From positions 38,631,188 through 38,695,187 of the forward strand of contig NC_031773.1 in NCBI RefSeq assembly GCF_001522545.3: a stretch of DNA of 64,000 bases, read 5' to 3'. Under the pieces are notes generated by a model, which was given only the letters and a program-made list of their open reading frames with translations, made no database searches and was not told where the DNA came from. Shown one piece after another: positions 54,177 through 64,000 of the stretch. This stretch comes from Parus major (Eukaryota > Chordata > Aves > Passeriformes > Paridae). The position numbers and the translations under genes are program-made. Every line of letters begins with the position of its first letter. Position 1 is the first letter of the stretch.

Positions 54177-56082
54177 CAATTTATCTGTGAGGCGTTTTTT
54201 GTTTAACTTCAGTTCCTCATACTCTTGATCGCATTTTTATATGGCATACATTAAGCAGATAAAAGAAAGAAGATAATATGAATTATTGCTTCTAGTACTC
54301 AGATCTGAAAACAAGAGGGCTGGTTCTTACTGTTACAGAGATGCTTGTAAGTAGAATTCTCTCTCAAAGTTCATGTGTTTCTGCTAAGCAACCTCAGTGT
54401 TTGGCCTAGTACTCTTTTGTTTGGGATAGAAAAGGATGTAAGAACCCTTACTTTCAAGTAGTTCAAAGTGGAGCAATTAAAAATATCTGTGGAAGCAATT
54501 AGGATCAACAGGAAGCATATGGTGTTTTGTGTGGTTCCCCCTGCCATTGCCTGGTGTACAAGAGAATATATTGGTTGATACCAATTGCTTTTACACTGTT
54601 GTTGATTACTTATTCAGGAAAGGCAGATTTTATTTGCACCTTATAAGTACTAGGGCACAGGAAAAAGTAAAATTATGCTTGTGACTGATGCTCTATGTTT
54701 GAAAAATGTAAATGATAATGCTAGATTAAGTAGTTCTCTTGCCACAGTGACAAAGTATCTGATGTCAGTCTAAACATTTTTTAGCAGTTCATACAGTTCA
54801 ATGGAGAGTTACTTCTCCCTGAACACCAAACTTTACCAGATTGATACCAGTGGTTAAATCCATGAATGGCACAAATTGATTATTACATATACTTTTGTTC
54901 ATTGTCAGTCTTAGTGAAATTATTGTTTTATCAATTTTATTTATCAGCACTTGCTGATCGATTTAGTGGTGGTATCAAAAATCACTACTGTGTGAATTAA
55001 ACCTCTGCTTGCTATTGGTATCTTACAGTGACTGCTGAAATACTGCAGTGCTTCAGCAAATTCTCTGATGTTTGACTGCCTTCTTTAGTGTAGATACATT
55101 TTTCATAATTCTGATAAGTGTTCCTCAGAATACAAAATTTGAAAGCATAAACCAGTGCTGTTTCTAGCATGTAATGCTTGTTCCATTGCAAAGCAGGTCT
55201 GTGCTACCCTTTTTCTTTTCCAGTGAATAGATGCTTTTAAAACCACTATGATCCATAAGTTTATTCAGATTTTTCCTTTTTTTGTTACATTTTTTTAGGT
55301 TCAGGAGGCCTTTCTCAATTTCATTTGAAAGCACACTCTGTGATGTCCAAGTTCCTGGGGTTTGCATTCTTTAACTCACTAAAACACAAAGACTAGCTCA
55401 GTTCCTTGTCCAGGCTTGGCTCCTGCTATACTTCCTCCCTTCTCTCCTTAGCCCATAGCCTGGCCTCCGCTTCCTTTAAGCTGCTGCCAACACTTCATGG
55501 ATGTCCTGGTGGCATAACAAGACATGGTCAACTGAGTGAGTGTACCTTAGCTCCTTGTGGAGCTCTGAGAATTTCAGCTTTATTAACATAGCTTGTATTT
55601 GTATTTTGGTTGCTGTTGTGATGGCAGCTTTTGCAGGGAAGGCAGAACTTGCTTCACGCTGGTTGCTGAAGCATTGCTTGTAGGTTATGCTGCAAAGGCA
55701 ATCCAACAGGCTGTGTAAACTTGGGTAGGGACCTGAATAAAATGCAATGCAGCTGTATTAACAGGACTCAGAGTGGTTTGTTTGAAGCTGTCCTGGATGT
55801 GTCTATGTAAGCCTACATGGCTGCATTTAGTGTCTCCTACCTGAGATGACAAAACAGAGCTAGGTAGCTATGCTTCTTTACAGCGTGGAAAGAAAAGCAT
55901 ACCTCTGAGGAGTAATGAAGCCTTTCTGATTTAGACATTTATTTAAGGTTATACACATAATCCCTGAAAGTATACTTTTCCTCTAAAAGAGCTGAGATGA
56001 CTAACTTAGACCTAGTAGCTCGAGTTGGGTGAGATAAATCCTAAGTACCTTTTCAGTCATCTCTTTGCTTTGTGTGTGACAG

Positions 56083-56156
56083 GAGAACAAGGTAGCCACA
56101 TCCATTATCGGGAGTTCATCCGCTTTGCAGCTCACACGGTGCCGCTGAGTATTTGA
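56083..56156 (+). CDS. TMTC2: Candidate alternative last exon of TMTC2
   Basis: After a pyrimidine-rich stretch (CATCTCTTTGCTTTGTGTGT) and the acceptor GACAG at 56078-56082, the sequence is open in the phase required by exon E: the split G plus GA gives Gly, then GAA is Glu. The tail is 24 residues, starting GEQGSHI and ending HYREFIRFAAHTVPLSI, then TGA at 56154-56156. Codons contain CGG, CGC, ACG and CCG, unlike the AT-rich flanks. A branch-point-like CTAAG lies about 40 nt and GACTAAC about 80 nt upstream. An AATAAA is at 56743. Spliced to exon E this would give a TMTC2 that stops within the TPR array. It is an inference. A 24-codon open frame can occur by chance, and no transcript was examined. 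Confidence 0.5.
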
Positions 56157-56742
56157 AGGCCGCCTGGAGTGCTTATTTCTGTTTTGATGTTCAAGACAAA
56201 ATTATAAACACGTTCTCTATAACACTTTCTTTGATAAACAGCATTACATAAACTTATCTGCCCACTTCTTGCCTTTAAAAGGGAGACTAGAGGAACTGAA
56301 ATAGGCCAGTCCTGTGTTGTGCGCTTGCAACTGCGTAAACCTGACTGAGCTGTCACCACTCCTTGTATGTTCATTGCTGGGGAGGAGGGGGGAGAAACTG
56401 GGGAGTGCTCCCCATCTGTTTGGCAAGTAGCAGAAGGAAGTAGTCTTCCCTATCTCCTTAAATGTGGAAGAAGTCTTCACACCTTATCATGAAATCCAAG
56501 AATAGTCACACTTCGAGGATTATTTGCTGTGGTTTTTATTGTATTGATATTGATGACTGTATTTCCAGTCTCTGGTAATCTCTTTGCTCAGTTGAGTGGC
56601 ACACATATTGCTGCATATATATGTATGTCATACAAGGAAACAGTGCTTCCTCTAATTTTTAATAACTACTCATTCATGTAACTGAAAAATTTTTGGACGG
56701 TTTTCTTTCTCCTGTATGATGTACACGACCTACTTGAAAGAG

Positions 56743-56748
56743 AATAAA
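56743..56748 (+). terminator. Candidate poly(A) signal (AATAAA)
   Basis: A canonical AATAAA about 590 bp after the TGA of the candidate terminal exon, followed by GT-containing sequence (CAGGTTTGAAC, GAGTGCAG). AATAAA is common in AT-rich intron, so it is supportive only in combination with the exon. Confidence 0.4.
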
Positions 56749-56776
56749 CAGGAGATGAACTGCTTAAACTGAATCA

Positions 56777-56842
56777 GGTTTGAACTCCAGCACTCTGAGT
56801 GCAGTAGCATTAACACTCCAGCAGTGCTAAGCCTTTACACCA
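56777..56842 (-). repeat. tRNA-like promoter relic (possible MIR/tRNA-derived SINE head)
   Basis: On the minus strand, TGGTGTAAAGG followed by CTTAGCAC (56842 down) resembles a tRNA A box. GTTCAAACC (56785-56777) fits the B-box pattern about 66 nt from the start of the A box. The T-arm does not pair, so it is not a functional tRNA. The layout is like the head of a tRNA-derived SINE such as MIR. The family cannot be fixed by eye. Confidence 0.35.
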
Positions 56843-57229
56843 CCTGCTTTCCCTGTTTGTGTTACACTTCTTTTCCTGTGCTTGCTTCTATTGGCCTTTT
56901 GCTCTGACAGGCCCTGTGACTCATTCCTCTGGTGTGTTAGTCTGCCTGACAGACTGTCATCCTTTAAAACACTCTGTAACTTGCCTCTTAATGGGAGAAA
57001 GAAGTATTTGGGCTGAAGAAGCAGGCATCCATTTGACTTTTGCATTTTTTTCATGGTACAAAAGATAGGGCTGTAATACCAGCATCAGATGTTCTGAGTT
57101 TGTGCATATGAAAAAGTTGCAGGGAAGATTTTGGTCTCCTGTTGCTGTGATTTATTTTGCCAGGTGCACAACAACTCAGCTAAGGAAACCATATGTTTCT
57201 CTGGCATTGTACCAAGAAATAAAACCTTT

Positions 57230-57231
<2 letters not shown>

Positions 57232-57262
<31 letters not shown>
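57232..57262 (+). repeat. Poly(T) run of 31
   Basis: 31 consecutive T immediately followed by CCTTAG, which makes an extreme polypyrimidine tract before an AG. It may be an A-tail of a minus-strand insertion, but I recognise no element next to it. Confidence 0.85.
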
Positions 57263-58724
57263 CCTTAGGAGAACCCAAAACAGCTAAAATTGAAACTTTA
57301 AAACTAGAATCAAAATAGTTATTCAACAAGCTGTATAAGGTTGGCTTGGTATTTATTTTCTGTATACCATATTGCTTTGATGTAAATTAAAAAGTACATG
57401 CTAAGGTTACACAGATTAATTTGCTTGGCATGGCAACTTGCACTACAAAGGCCAGAGTCCAGCTCAGCTGTATTAAATAGGTAATATATTTTGTTTAAAG
57501 TTTCAATTAAAGCCTGAGGTCAAAAGATAAAATGGTCCCTGTGGGATCTTGAACACTTTAAAGCCAATATTAGGATTGCTGAAGGATCAGCCTCTGCTCT
57601 AGATGTCTTTTGCGTTCCTTGAAATCTGATATTGTACAGTTGATTGTATTACATTGCTTTTAAAACCACACTAGCCCACCTGCTACAGTAATTCATACTC
57701 CTGACAGTTAAGTGGTGTGAAGTGGACCATGGAGGCTTTATTTTAATACCAAACTAACAAGAAAGATGGTGGGGTGGCATTGTTCAGGTTTAGATTGGCA
57801 CAATACTGTCATAAAGATCATTGTCTTGATTGTACTTCATCTGCCCTTGCTAACTAACTGAATGTCTGTTTTCAAATGCACTTCAGGCAAAGCCTTACAA
57901 ACATTTTTTATGAGAAATGCAAGTCACAAAAAAGCTAACATTGTAGGAATGAATACAGTTCATGATGCACAAAATTTAAATTTCTCCTTGCAAATCTGCT
58001 GCATTGCACATGGACAGAAAACAAATCATACACAAGTGTACAGTCCAGAAAAGGGGAGCCAGATTTTACATCTGGTGCAGAGGTTTGTCTCATAAGTACA
58101 AAGGCTTAGCATGCAGAGAAACTTTCTGTGTTGATGATTATAACATAGCTATCACTTTACTTGATTATGCTTTTGCGTGGATGTGGCTGTTTCTACAAAC
58201 CTGTTAATATTGTTAAGACTCCTATCCCATTTGCCCCTTGTTCCCATTAGATGCTTTCTTATTGAATTATTTTGAAATAGTTTTTAGAACTCCAGGAAAT
58301 CCTTTGGTATTGTTTTACTGTGCATGCTGAGCAACACTTAATTTATAAGATCCAAAGATGATTAAGCTGTGAAACACATACCCCACATCATAATTTATGC
58401 AGAGTATGGTACCTGCACTTATCTAAGCTTTAGTCATCTGTGTGCTTCCTATGCACCTCATGAAGTTTTACTGGTAATTTCTTACTAAGTGTACATTTCA
58501 AGTAATTTTTTTTCTTGTAAAACTAGCTTGGATGGAAAAAGGTTGTTTTTTTTTCTTCCATATGTACATTTTATTACATGTTCCATGGAAATAAGAATGG
58601 TGTCCTCTCCAATGGTGATGGGAATAAAGTGCTAGGCTTCCTTCTCTCCCCCTTCCCACCCTCATTCTGGTACTTTAACCCTTCCCCCTCTGAGACTTTG
58701 CAGGCTGTGGTAGGTTATATCAGG

Positions 58725-59709
58725 TGTCCAAAGCTAAGAAGCTAAATGCTGCATCCAGCTGGCAGCCAGTCCCTGGTGATGTTCCGTGGGGCTCAGTATT
58801 AGGGCCAGTCCTGTTTAATATCTTTACTGATGATATGGATGAGGGGATTGAGTGCACCCTCAGTAAGTTCACAGCTGTCACTCTGTTGAGGTGAGAGAAT
58901 TGCTGTGCTGCAGAGCAGTAAGGCTCTGCAGAGGGACCTGGACAGGCTGGACTGATGAGGAATTGTGGCCAGCTGTATGAGATTTAGTAATGTGAATTGC
59001 TGGGTCCTGTACTTGGGTCACAACAGCCACGGGAGAAGGGGGGAAGAGTGGTTGCAAAGGAGCCCAGAGAAGAAGGACCTGGGGGTGTTGGTCACCAACA
59101 GCTGAACATGAACCACCAGTGTGTACCCAGGCATACTGGCTTGTATCAGAAATAGTGTGGCCAGCTGGACCAGAGAACTTACTGACTCTGTTCTCTGCAC
59201 TGGTGAGGCCACACCTTGAATCCTCTGCCCAGTTCTGGACCCATCACTACAAAGAAGACATTGAGGTGCTGGAGAATGCCCAGAGAAGGGCAATAGAGAT
59301 GATGAAGGGTCTGGAGCACAAGTCCTACAATAAGCAGCTGAGGGAGCCTGGCATATTTAGCCTGGATAAGGAGAGACCTTATCGCTCTTTTCAACCACCT
59401 GCAAGTAGCCAGCTGGGTGTTGGTCTCTTCTGCCAGGCAACCAGCAATACAACAAGAGGAAACAAGAAAAAGTTGTGTCAGGGGAGGCTGGACATCAGGA
59501 AGAGTTTATTAACTGAAAAGGTTGTCAGGAATTGGAATGGGCTACCCAGGGAGGTGGTGGAGTCACCATCCTTGGAAGTGTTCAAGAAGTGACTGGATGT
59601 AACACTTGGTGCAGTGATCTAGTTGATGTGACGTTTAATCAAAGGTTGGACTTTGGTGATGATTGATGTCTTTCTCAGCCTAAATGATTCTGTGATTCTA
59701 TGATTCTAA
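58725..59709 (+). mobile_element. CR1 LINE, ORF2 C-terminal part and 3' end, degraded
   Basis: From about 58755 the frame reads [12 protein letters not shown] and then [10 protein letters not shown], the end of the reverse-transcriptase palm. The following residues, where CR1 has the catalytic Ala-Asp-Asp, read Thr-Ala-Val, and a stop comes soon after. A second open segment (59119-59592) carries FSALVRPHLESSAQFW, QRRAIEMMKGLEHKSY and RNWNGLPREVVESPSLEVF, typical of the CR1 ORF2 C-terminus. The copy ends at the tail TGATTCTGTGATTCTATGAT (about 59687-59706). It is 5'-truncated, frameshifted and has lost its active site. Confidence 0.93.
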
Positions 59710-61559
59710 GTATGAATCTTCGATCTGATTGCAATGTCTCCTATTTTTTGGACTTAGCTTTGAGGGAATCAAGCTGGTTATGAAGATTACAGCAGTAAAT
59801 TGCTGGAGATGGTAATTGATTCAATGTTTGAGAGCATGTTTGGGTTTGTTTGGTTTTTTTTTTCCCTAGGTTCCCAGATTTTCTTAGTTTTATCTCTTTG
59901 GATTATTAATCTATATTTTAATATGAAATGCTTGAGTTTTCTTAGGTAGTAGTCTGAAAAAGCTGATTCTAAGGATGAGAAATGCATTTTTATTTTAAAC
60001 ATGCAGGGTTTTATATGAAAATAAATATAATCATAACATTTGCAGACCAAAAATATGGTCCAATACTGAAAATGGACTGCAGGGATCCCAGTCAGGCATG
60101 ATTCTAATGGAAAGTGCTTCTAGTAATAGAGTTCTAAAGAAACCTGTACTGGCATGAAAATGAAATTACCTATCTTGTGTGATCTCAATGCCTCTATTTT
60201 TGTCAGTATACTTCTTTCACTGGAAGCCTTTGTACAGCAGGAAACAGCTGTGCAAGGTCCATGCTGCAACTGATGTTATTTTGCCCTTCATTTATATCTG
60301 TTTTCTACTTAGGTATTTTCCTTCAAAAGTAGCTTAGTGGTCTGATTAAATCAGATAAAGCTTTGCTTTAGCCAGTTGAGGCCTATAAGAATTTGTTCAG
60401 CCAAAGTAAATGTAGATTGACTTCCATCCATCAAACACCCTGATAATATACAATACATTCCTTGAAATCTTCAAGGAGATTATTCTATAAAGGGAAAAAA
60501 ATCGACCAACAATGTGCTTGGTCTGTGCAGACCTTGGTGCCCACTATGTTCACATGCTTCAGCTGTTTCAGGGAAGATGTGCATGCACGGCATATTTATA
60601 AACAAAACTGTTAATCTGATGCAGTATATCTTATACAACAGTATAGAATAACATCAAACTGTGCTTCCAGATTTATTGTGTTATTTTATGCGCTGGTACC
60701 AAAGAGAAAAAAGAGGGAAGTCATATATCTAGAGAGGTGCATTTATGGGAAGCACATCTGCATCCTTGATTTGCACAAGAAAGCTGCACGGTCACATTAT
60801 CAAAGACATAAACTCCTCACATTATTGCGACACACAGGGACACAGACCTCTCCATCATTTTCTAAGGCAACTTGTTTATACTCCCAATTAAAAGAAATGA
60901 TGGAAAGATTAAATTTAAATCCTGATGGAATGTCTATATTAGAGATTTTTATTTTCAAAGGGCATCTCCATCTTCCTTGGTGTTTTGACACTTGGTGTTT
61001 TATCCATGTCAAATTCAATGTTTTCTATATTACAGTTTTACCATGCCAAAATTTGAGGGGCAGATAATTAGCATATATAAGGATGATGCAAGGCATATTT
61101 ACCCTACATTGTCTCCTTTATGGAGATAATTTTTTGGTTGTCTTTTCAGCAGTATTTTTTGGGTTCCTAAAAGAAGGACCACTGGAAGGACATATCTTTT
61201 TAATCTGAAAGTATCAGTACTGTACACCTGTGGAGGTACAGTGCTTTTACATCCACAGTTCTATTGTACTTTCTGATTAGAAAGTCTGGCATGCTCCCCC
61301 ACCAGTCCTTTGCTTCGTGTGACTACATGCATCTGAAACAGAAAAAACATGAAATCAGCAGATGAGAGGTAAAGCTAGAACCATGTAACATACATTAATG
61401 TAAATGCTACCTAATTTTTCTTTTTAACAATATGTGGTATGTATTGGAAAATCTTGTGTCCGTAGGTTTATTTTTCTTACAAACACATCCCACTTAGTTT
61501 TCAAGAAAAATTTTAGCCTTTAGGGAATATGGCTGCTAGCAAGCTAATCTTTTCTTAGC

Positions 61560-61685
61560 ATCATTATTTAATATAAATATTTAATGTTTATTATGATTGT
61601 TATAAGGTTTTAGTTATTATTAATTCTATATTAATTATTGTTAATGCTATGTTAATCAAATATATTTAATTGTAATTAATATCTT
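61560..61685. repeat. AT-rich low-complexity block
   Basis: About 125 bp rich in TTAAT, TATTA and AATAT words with almost no G or C. No other structure seen. Confidence 0.6.
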
Positions 61686-62940
61686 GGCGTGATTTTAGTG
61701 GGAGGTTTTTGGCTAGTTCATTATTTTTTTGGGATTTTGTTTCATTTTATTTTGAAGGATTATTTTTAAATTCCAGGGATTGTGAGGAAATTTGGTAAAA
61801 TACTGTTGGTGAATGATAGTTTTGCAAGTAGTCTATCTTTGAGGCAAAAATAAAATCCACTTGAATATAGGGATTTTAATTTTGGTGGTGTAAATCTAGC
61901 TAAAAGGTATCCCTTTGCAGATTTCTTTGAAAGTATTAATAGAAATGTTAATGCCCTTCTTTTAATGGTCTTTCAGTTGCATATTATGTTTTTCTTGCAC
62001 TACATTAATAAATGAGAATTACAGGTTATTTATATATGATCTTTCTCGTAGAATAGAACAAGAAAAAAACTTGTTCATAAAACTCAGAAAATATTAACTG
62101 AACTAACCCTTGTGAAGCTGGAAACAGTTTTGAAATACTGGTTGGTCCCATTTTATTCTAGCTGTCTCTTGAATTTATTACCACCACTCATTGTGCAGGC
62201 AATGCCACACATGTCTCTGTTGATACAGATTAGGGACTGAAGATAAATGACCATTTATATCTTAAGGTTTTCACTGCCATGAATTTCGTTCTCTGTCGTT
62301 GTTACCTCTGTTGAACTTTAGAGATCTGACAAGATTTATTAATAAAGTGTCCATGTGTTATCTTTCAGATTTTTAGAATGAGACTTGAAAGATTTTGCAA
62401 AAAAAAAAGCATTTGTTAAAGTAAATATAGAAATCTGCTTATGTGTTGGTATGCATGTTTTCTGCCAGTGGACACTCCTTTTATCTTTCTAATGCCTAAA
62501 TAGTTTGTGTTGCAAGTTTATAAGAATGCATGATTATAAATGGAAAATATTATTTTTCATATTTTAATTTCAGGCACTCAAATGCATCCTGAATTACAGA
62601 AATCAATCCATACGTGTTTTCTCCGACATTTTGTTGGAAAATTAACTCAAGGTGGCATAGCTATTATTAAATTGCATCAGCCTAATGCATAAATTCACTT
62701 GATTGAATTAATGGTTCAGTTATCTGTTGCTTGATTCTATTCTGGGTTTTGAGTATGGCAGTGATAGGAGCTGTTGTCAATTTTCAACTTTTTCTTTTCT
62801 TCATTTAGAAGATGGAATTAATAACAGACCCCCTAACAGTGCTTCCTTCTGAAGTAATCTATGTTCTAATCAGTTATAATATAGGAATTCTTCATACAGG
62901 TTCCTTAGAAAAAAGTGTTCACCTACATTATCTGCAAAGA

Positions 62941-63415
62941 GTCACAGAATCACATAATCATATGTGTTGGAAGACACCCACAAGGACCGTTGAGTCCAAC
63001 TTCTGGCCTTGCACAGCACTATCCCCAAAAGCCACACCATGTGCCCAAGAATATGGTTCAGACTCTTGAACTCTGTCAGGCTGTGACCACTTCCCTGGGG
63101 AGCCTGTTCTAGTGCCCAGCCAGTACCCCCCGAGTGAAGAACCTTTTCCTGATATCCAAACTAAACCTCCCCTGAGCAACCTCAGGCCATTCCCCTGGGT
63201 CCTGTCACTGGGCACCGTAGAGATCAGTGCCTGCCCCATCTCTTGCCCTCCAAATAAAGTCACAACTGCCATGAGGTCTCCTCTCAGTCTCCTCCAGGCT
63301 CAACAGCCCAGGTGACCTCAGCTGCGCCTCATAAGGCTTCCCCTCAAGGCCCTTCACCATCCTCATTGTCCTCTGTTGGACACTCTTTAATAGTTTAAGG
63401 ACTTTTTTATCATGG
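62941..63415 (-). mobile_element. CR1 LINE, antisense, 3' part (left of an LTR insertion)
   Basis: Inverted CR1 starting at the tail GTCACAGAATCACATAATCA. On the minus strand the region above 63205 translates to LKLLKSVQQRTMRMVKGLEG, CR1 ORF2 C-terminus, and the rest is the CR1 3' end. The CR1 sequence stops exactly at 63415 where an LTR begins, and it resumes at 63816, so both pieces are one interrupted copy. Confidence 0.9.
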
Positions 63416-63815
63416 TGTCGCTCTATTAGGAACGGCTGGGAGAGTGACATAGACTCTCTAAGGAGTCGGTTAGGAGAATATCTCTTAGTTTATTACTTCA
63501 GGCTTGTTTTATAGACTGATCTGTGGAAAGTACAGGAGACTTTCCTGTAGAAAAGAAGAAAGGAAACTTTGATTGGTCAGTAAATCACTACATTACCATC
63601 ACTGGTCAGTGGTGCACACCACCCTCTGACTTTCTCTTGCAAGGAAAACAAGGGACAGACAAACAGCACCTGGCACAGCTGTTTTCTGTCTCTGAGGATT
63701 GTTTTAATTCTTTCTCTTGTTTTTCCCAGGCTAGTTTCTCAGGCAGGACTGAGAGAGCTATGCAGCCTGTAATTTCTAGAGGCTCTCTGTTTCACAGTTA
63801 GACACAGAGTCCACA
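63416..63815 (-). mobile_element. Solo LTR of an endogenous retrovirus, inserted in CR1
   Basis: Exactly 400 bp, beginning TGTCGCTC and ending GAGTCCACA on the + strand, so TG...CA on either strand. It is flanked by the 6-bp direct repeat TCATGG (63410-63415 and 63816-63821), and CR1 continues on both sides. Promoter signals read on the minus strand: a CCAAT box (63576-63572), TATAAAA (63513-63507) and AATAAA (63494-63489). This orients the LTR to the minus strand with a short R region. No internal retroviral sequence is present, so it is a recombined solo LTR. A 6-bp duplication is typical of ERVK-like (class II) elements. Confidence 0.85.
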
Positions 63816-64000
63816 TCATGGCACCAAGAACTGCTCCCAGCAGTGGAGTTGAGGCTGTGCCACTGCAGAGCAGAGCAGGACAATCGCCTCCCTTGCCCAG
63901 CTTGCTGTGCTGTGCCTGATGTCCCCAGGACAGAGTTGGCCCTCCTGTCAGGGCACTGCTGGCTCCTGTTCAGCTTTCTGTCAACTGGCACCCTTTACAC
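63816..64000 (-). mobile_element. CR1 LINE, antisense, ORF2 part (right of the LTR, runs off the window)
   Basis: On the minus strand this reads GAGCCAGCAGTGCCCTGACA, GACATCAGGCACAGCACAGC and GGGCAAGGGAGGCGATTGTC, the same ORF2 segment as in the CR1 at 2.8 kb. It joins the CR1 piece at 62941-63415 when the LTR and one TCATGG are removed. It continues past 64000. Confidence 0.88.

Larger units (their letters stand above)
53625..64000 (+). other. TMTC2: TMTC2 intron after exon E (3' end outside), with candidate alternative ends
   Basis: It starts with donor GTAAGT and reaches the window end without the canonical next exon. Contents are a (AAATAAAC)n-type simple repeat (54149-54176), a candidate alternative terminal exon (56083-56156) and a tRNA-like relic (56777-56842). 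A T31 run (57232-57262) comes with a weaker candidate exon. A sense CR1 lies at 58.7-59.7 kb, an AT-rich block at about 61560-61685, and an inverted CR1 carrying a solo LTR from 62.9 kb on. Between these, sequence is AT-rich and unassigned, including a 129-codon open frame at 60678-61067 whose product I do not recognise. Confidence 0.8.

Noticed and set aside
56768..56850. Functional tRNA gene on the minus strand
   Set aside because: A and B box words are present, but the T-stem and acceptor do not pair, so only a decayed tRNA-like relic is proposed.
60678..61067. 129-codon open frame on the + strand
   Set aside because: No recognisable domain, AT-rich codon use like the flanks, no splice sites in a phase that joins TMTC2, and no promoter or poly(A) context that would support a separate gene.

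Overview
This window is AT-rich vertebrate nuclear DNA, almost certainly avian. It carries the middle of one protein-coding gene on the + strand, TMTC2 (transmembrane O-mannosyltransferase targeting cadherins 2). The avian assignment rests on several 3' ends of chicken-repeat-1 (CR1) LINEs, two of which end in the bird-type ATTCTGTGATTCTATGATTC-like tail, plus short introns and a protein close to the known vertebrate TMTC2. Species cannot be read from the sequence.

Layout. 1-26743 is intron, with CR1 3' ends at about 2.8-3.4 kb and 16.7-16.8 kb and an inverted CR1 at 25.9-26.1 kb. 26744-27572 is a large TMTC2 exon holding the DUF1736 region, membrane helices and the start of the TPR domain. 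Four short TPR exons follow at 41637-41751, 50819-50904, 51740-51924 and 53546-53624. Splice phases (0/1, 1/2, 2/1, 1/0, 0/1) agree at every junction, so the five exons form one open frame of 1294 nt. The next canonical exon (continuing Gly-Glu-Ala-Tyr in other vertebrates, from recall) was not found before 64000, so the window probably ends inside the following intron. Both ends of the gene lie outside the window.

The most interesting signal is at 56083-56156. There a good splice acceptor opens a phase-matched, relatively CpG-rich reading frame of 24 residues that ends in TGA, with an AATAAA about 590 bp further on. It looks like an alternative last exon that would make a TMTC2 protein lacking the distal TPRs. 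A weaker second candidate lies at 57269-57318.

The right flank is repeat-rich. A degraded CR1 ORF2 copy (58.7-59.7 kb, + strand) has lost its YADD-type catalytic motif. An inverted CR1 runs from 62.9 kb to the window end and is split by a complete 400-bp solo LTR (63416-63815) with TG...CA ends and a 6-bp target duplication. A fragment resembling the 5' end of 7SL/SRP RNA lies inverted at about 33.1-33.2 kb, and a tRNA-like promoter relic lies at 56.8 kb. No bacterial-type system, CRISPR array, rRNA or intact tRNA gene was seen.
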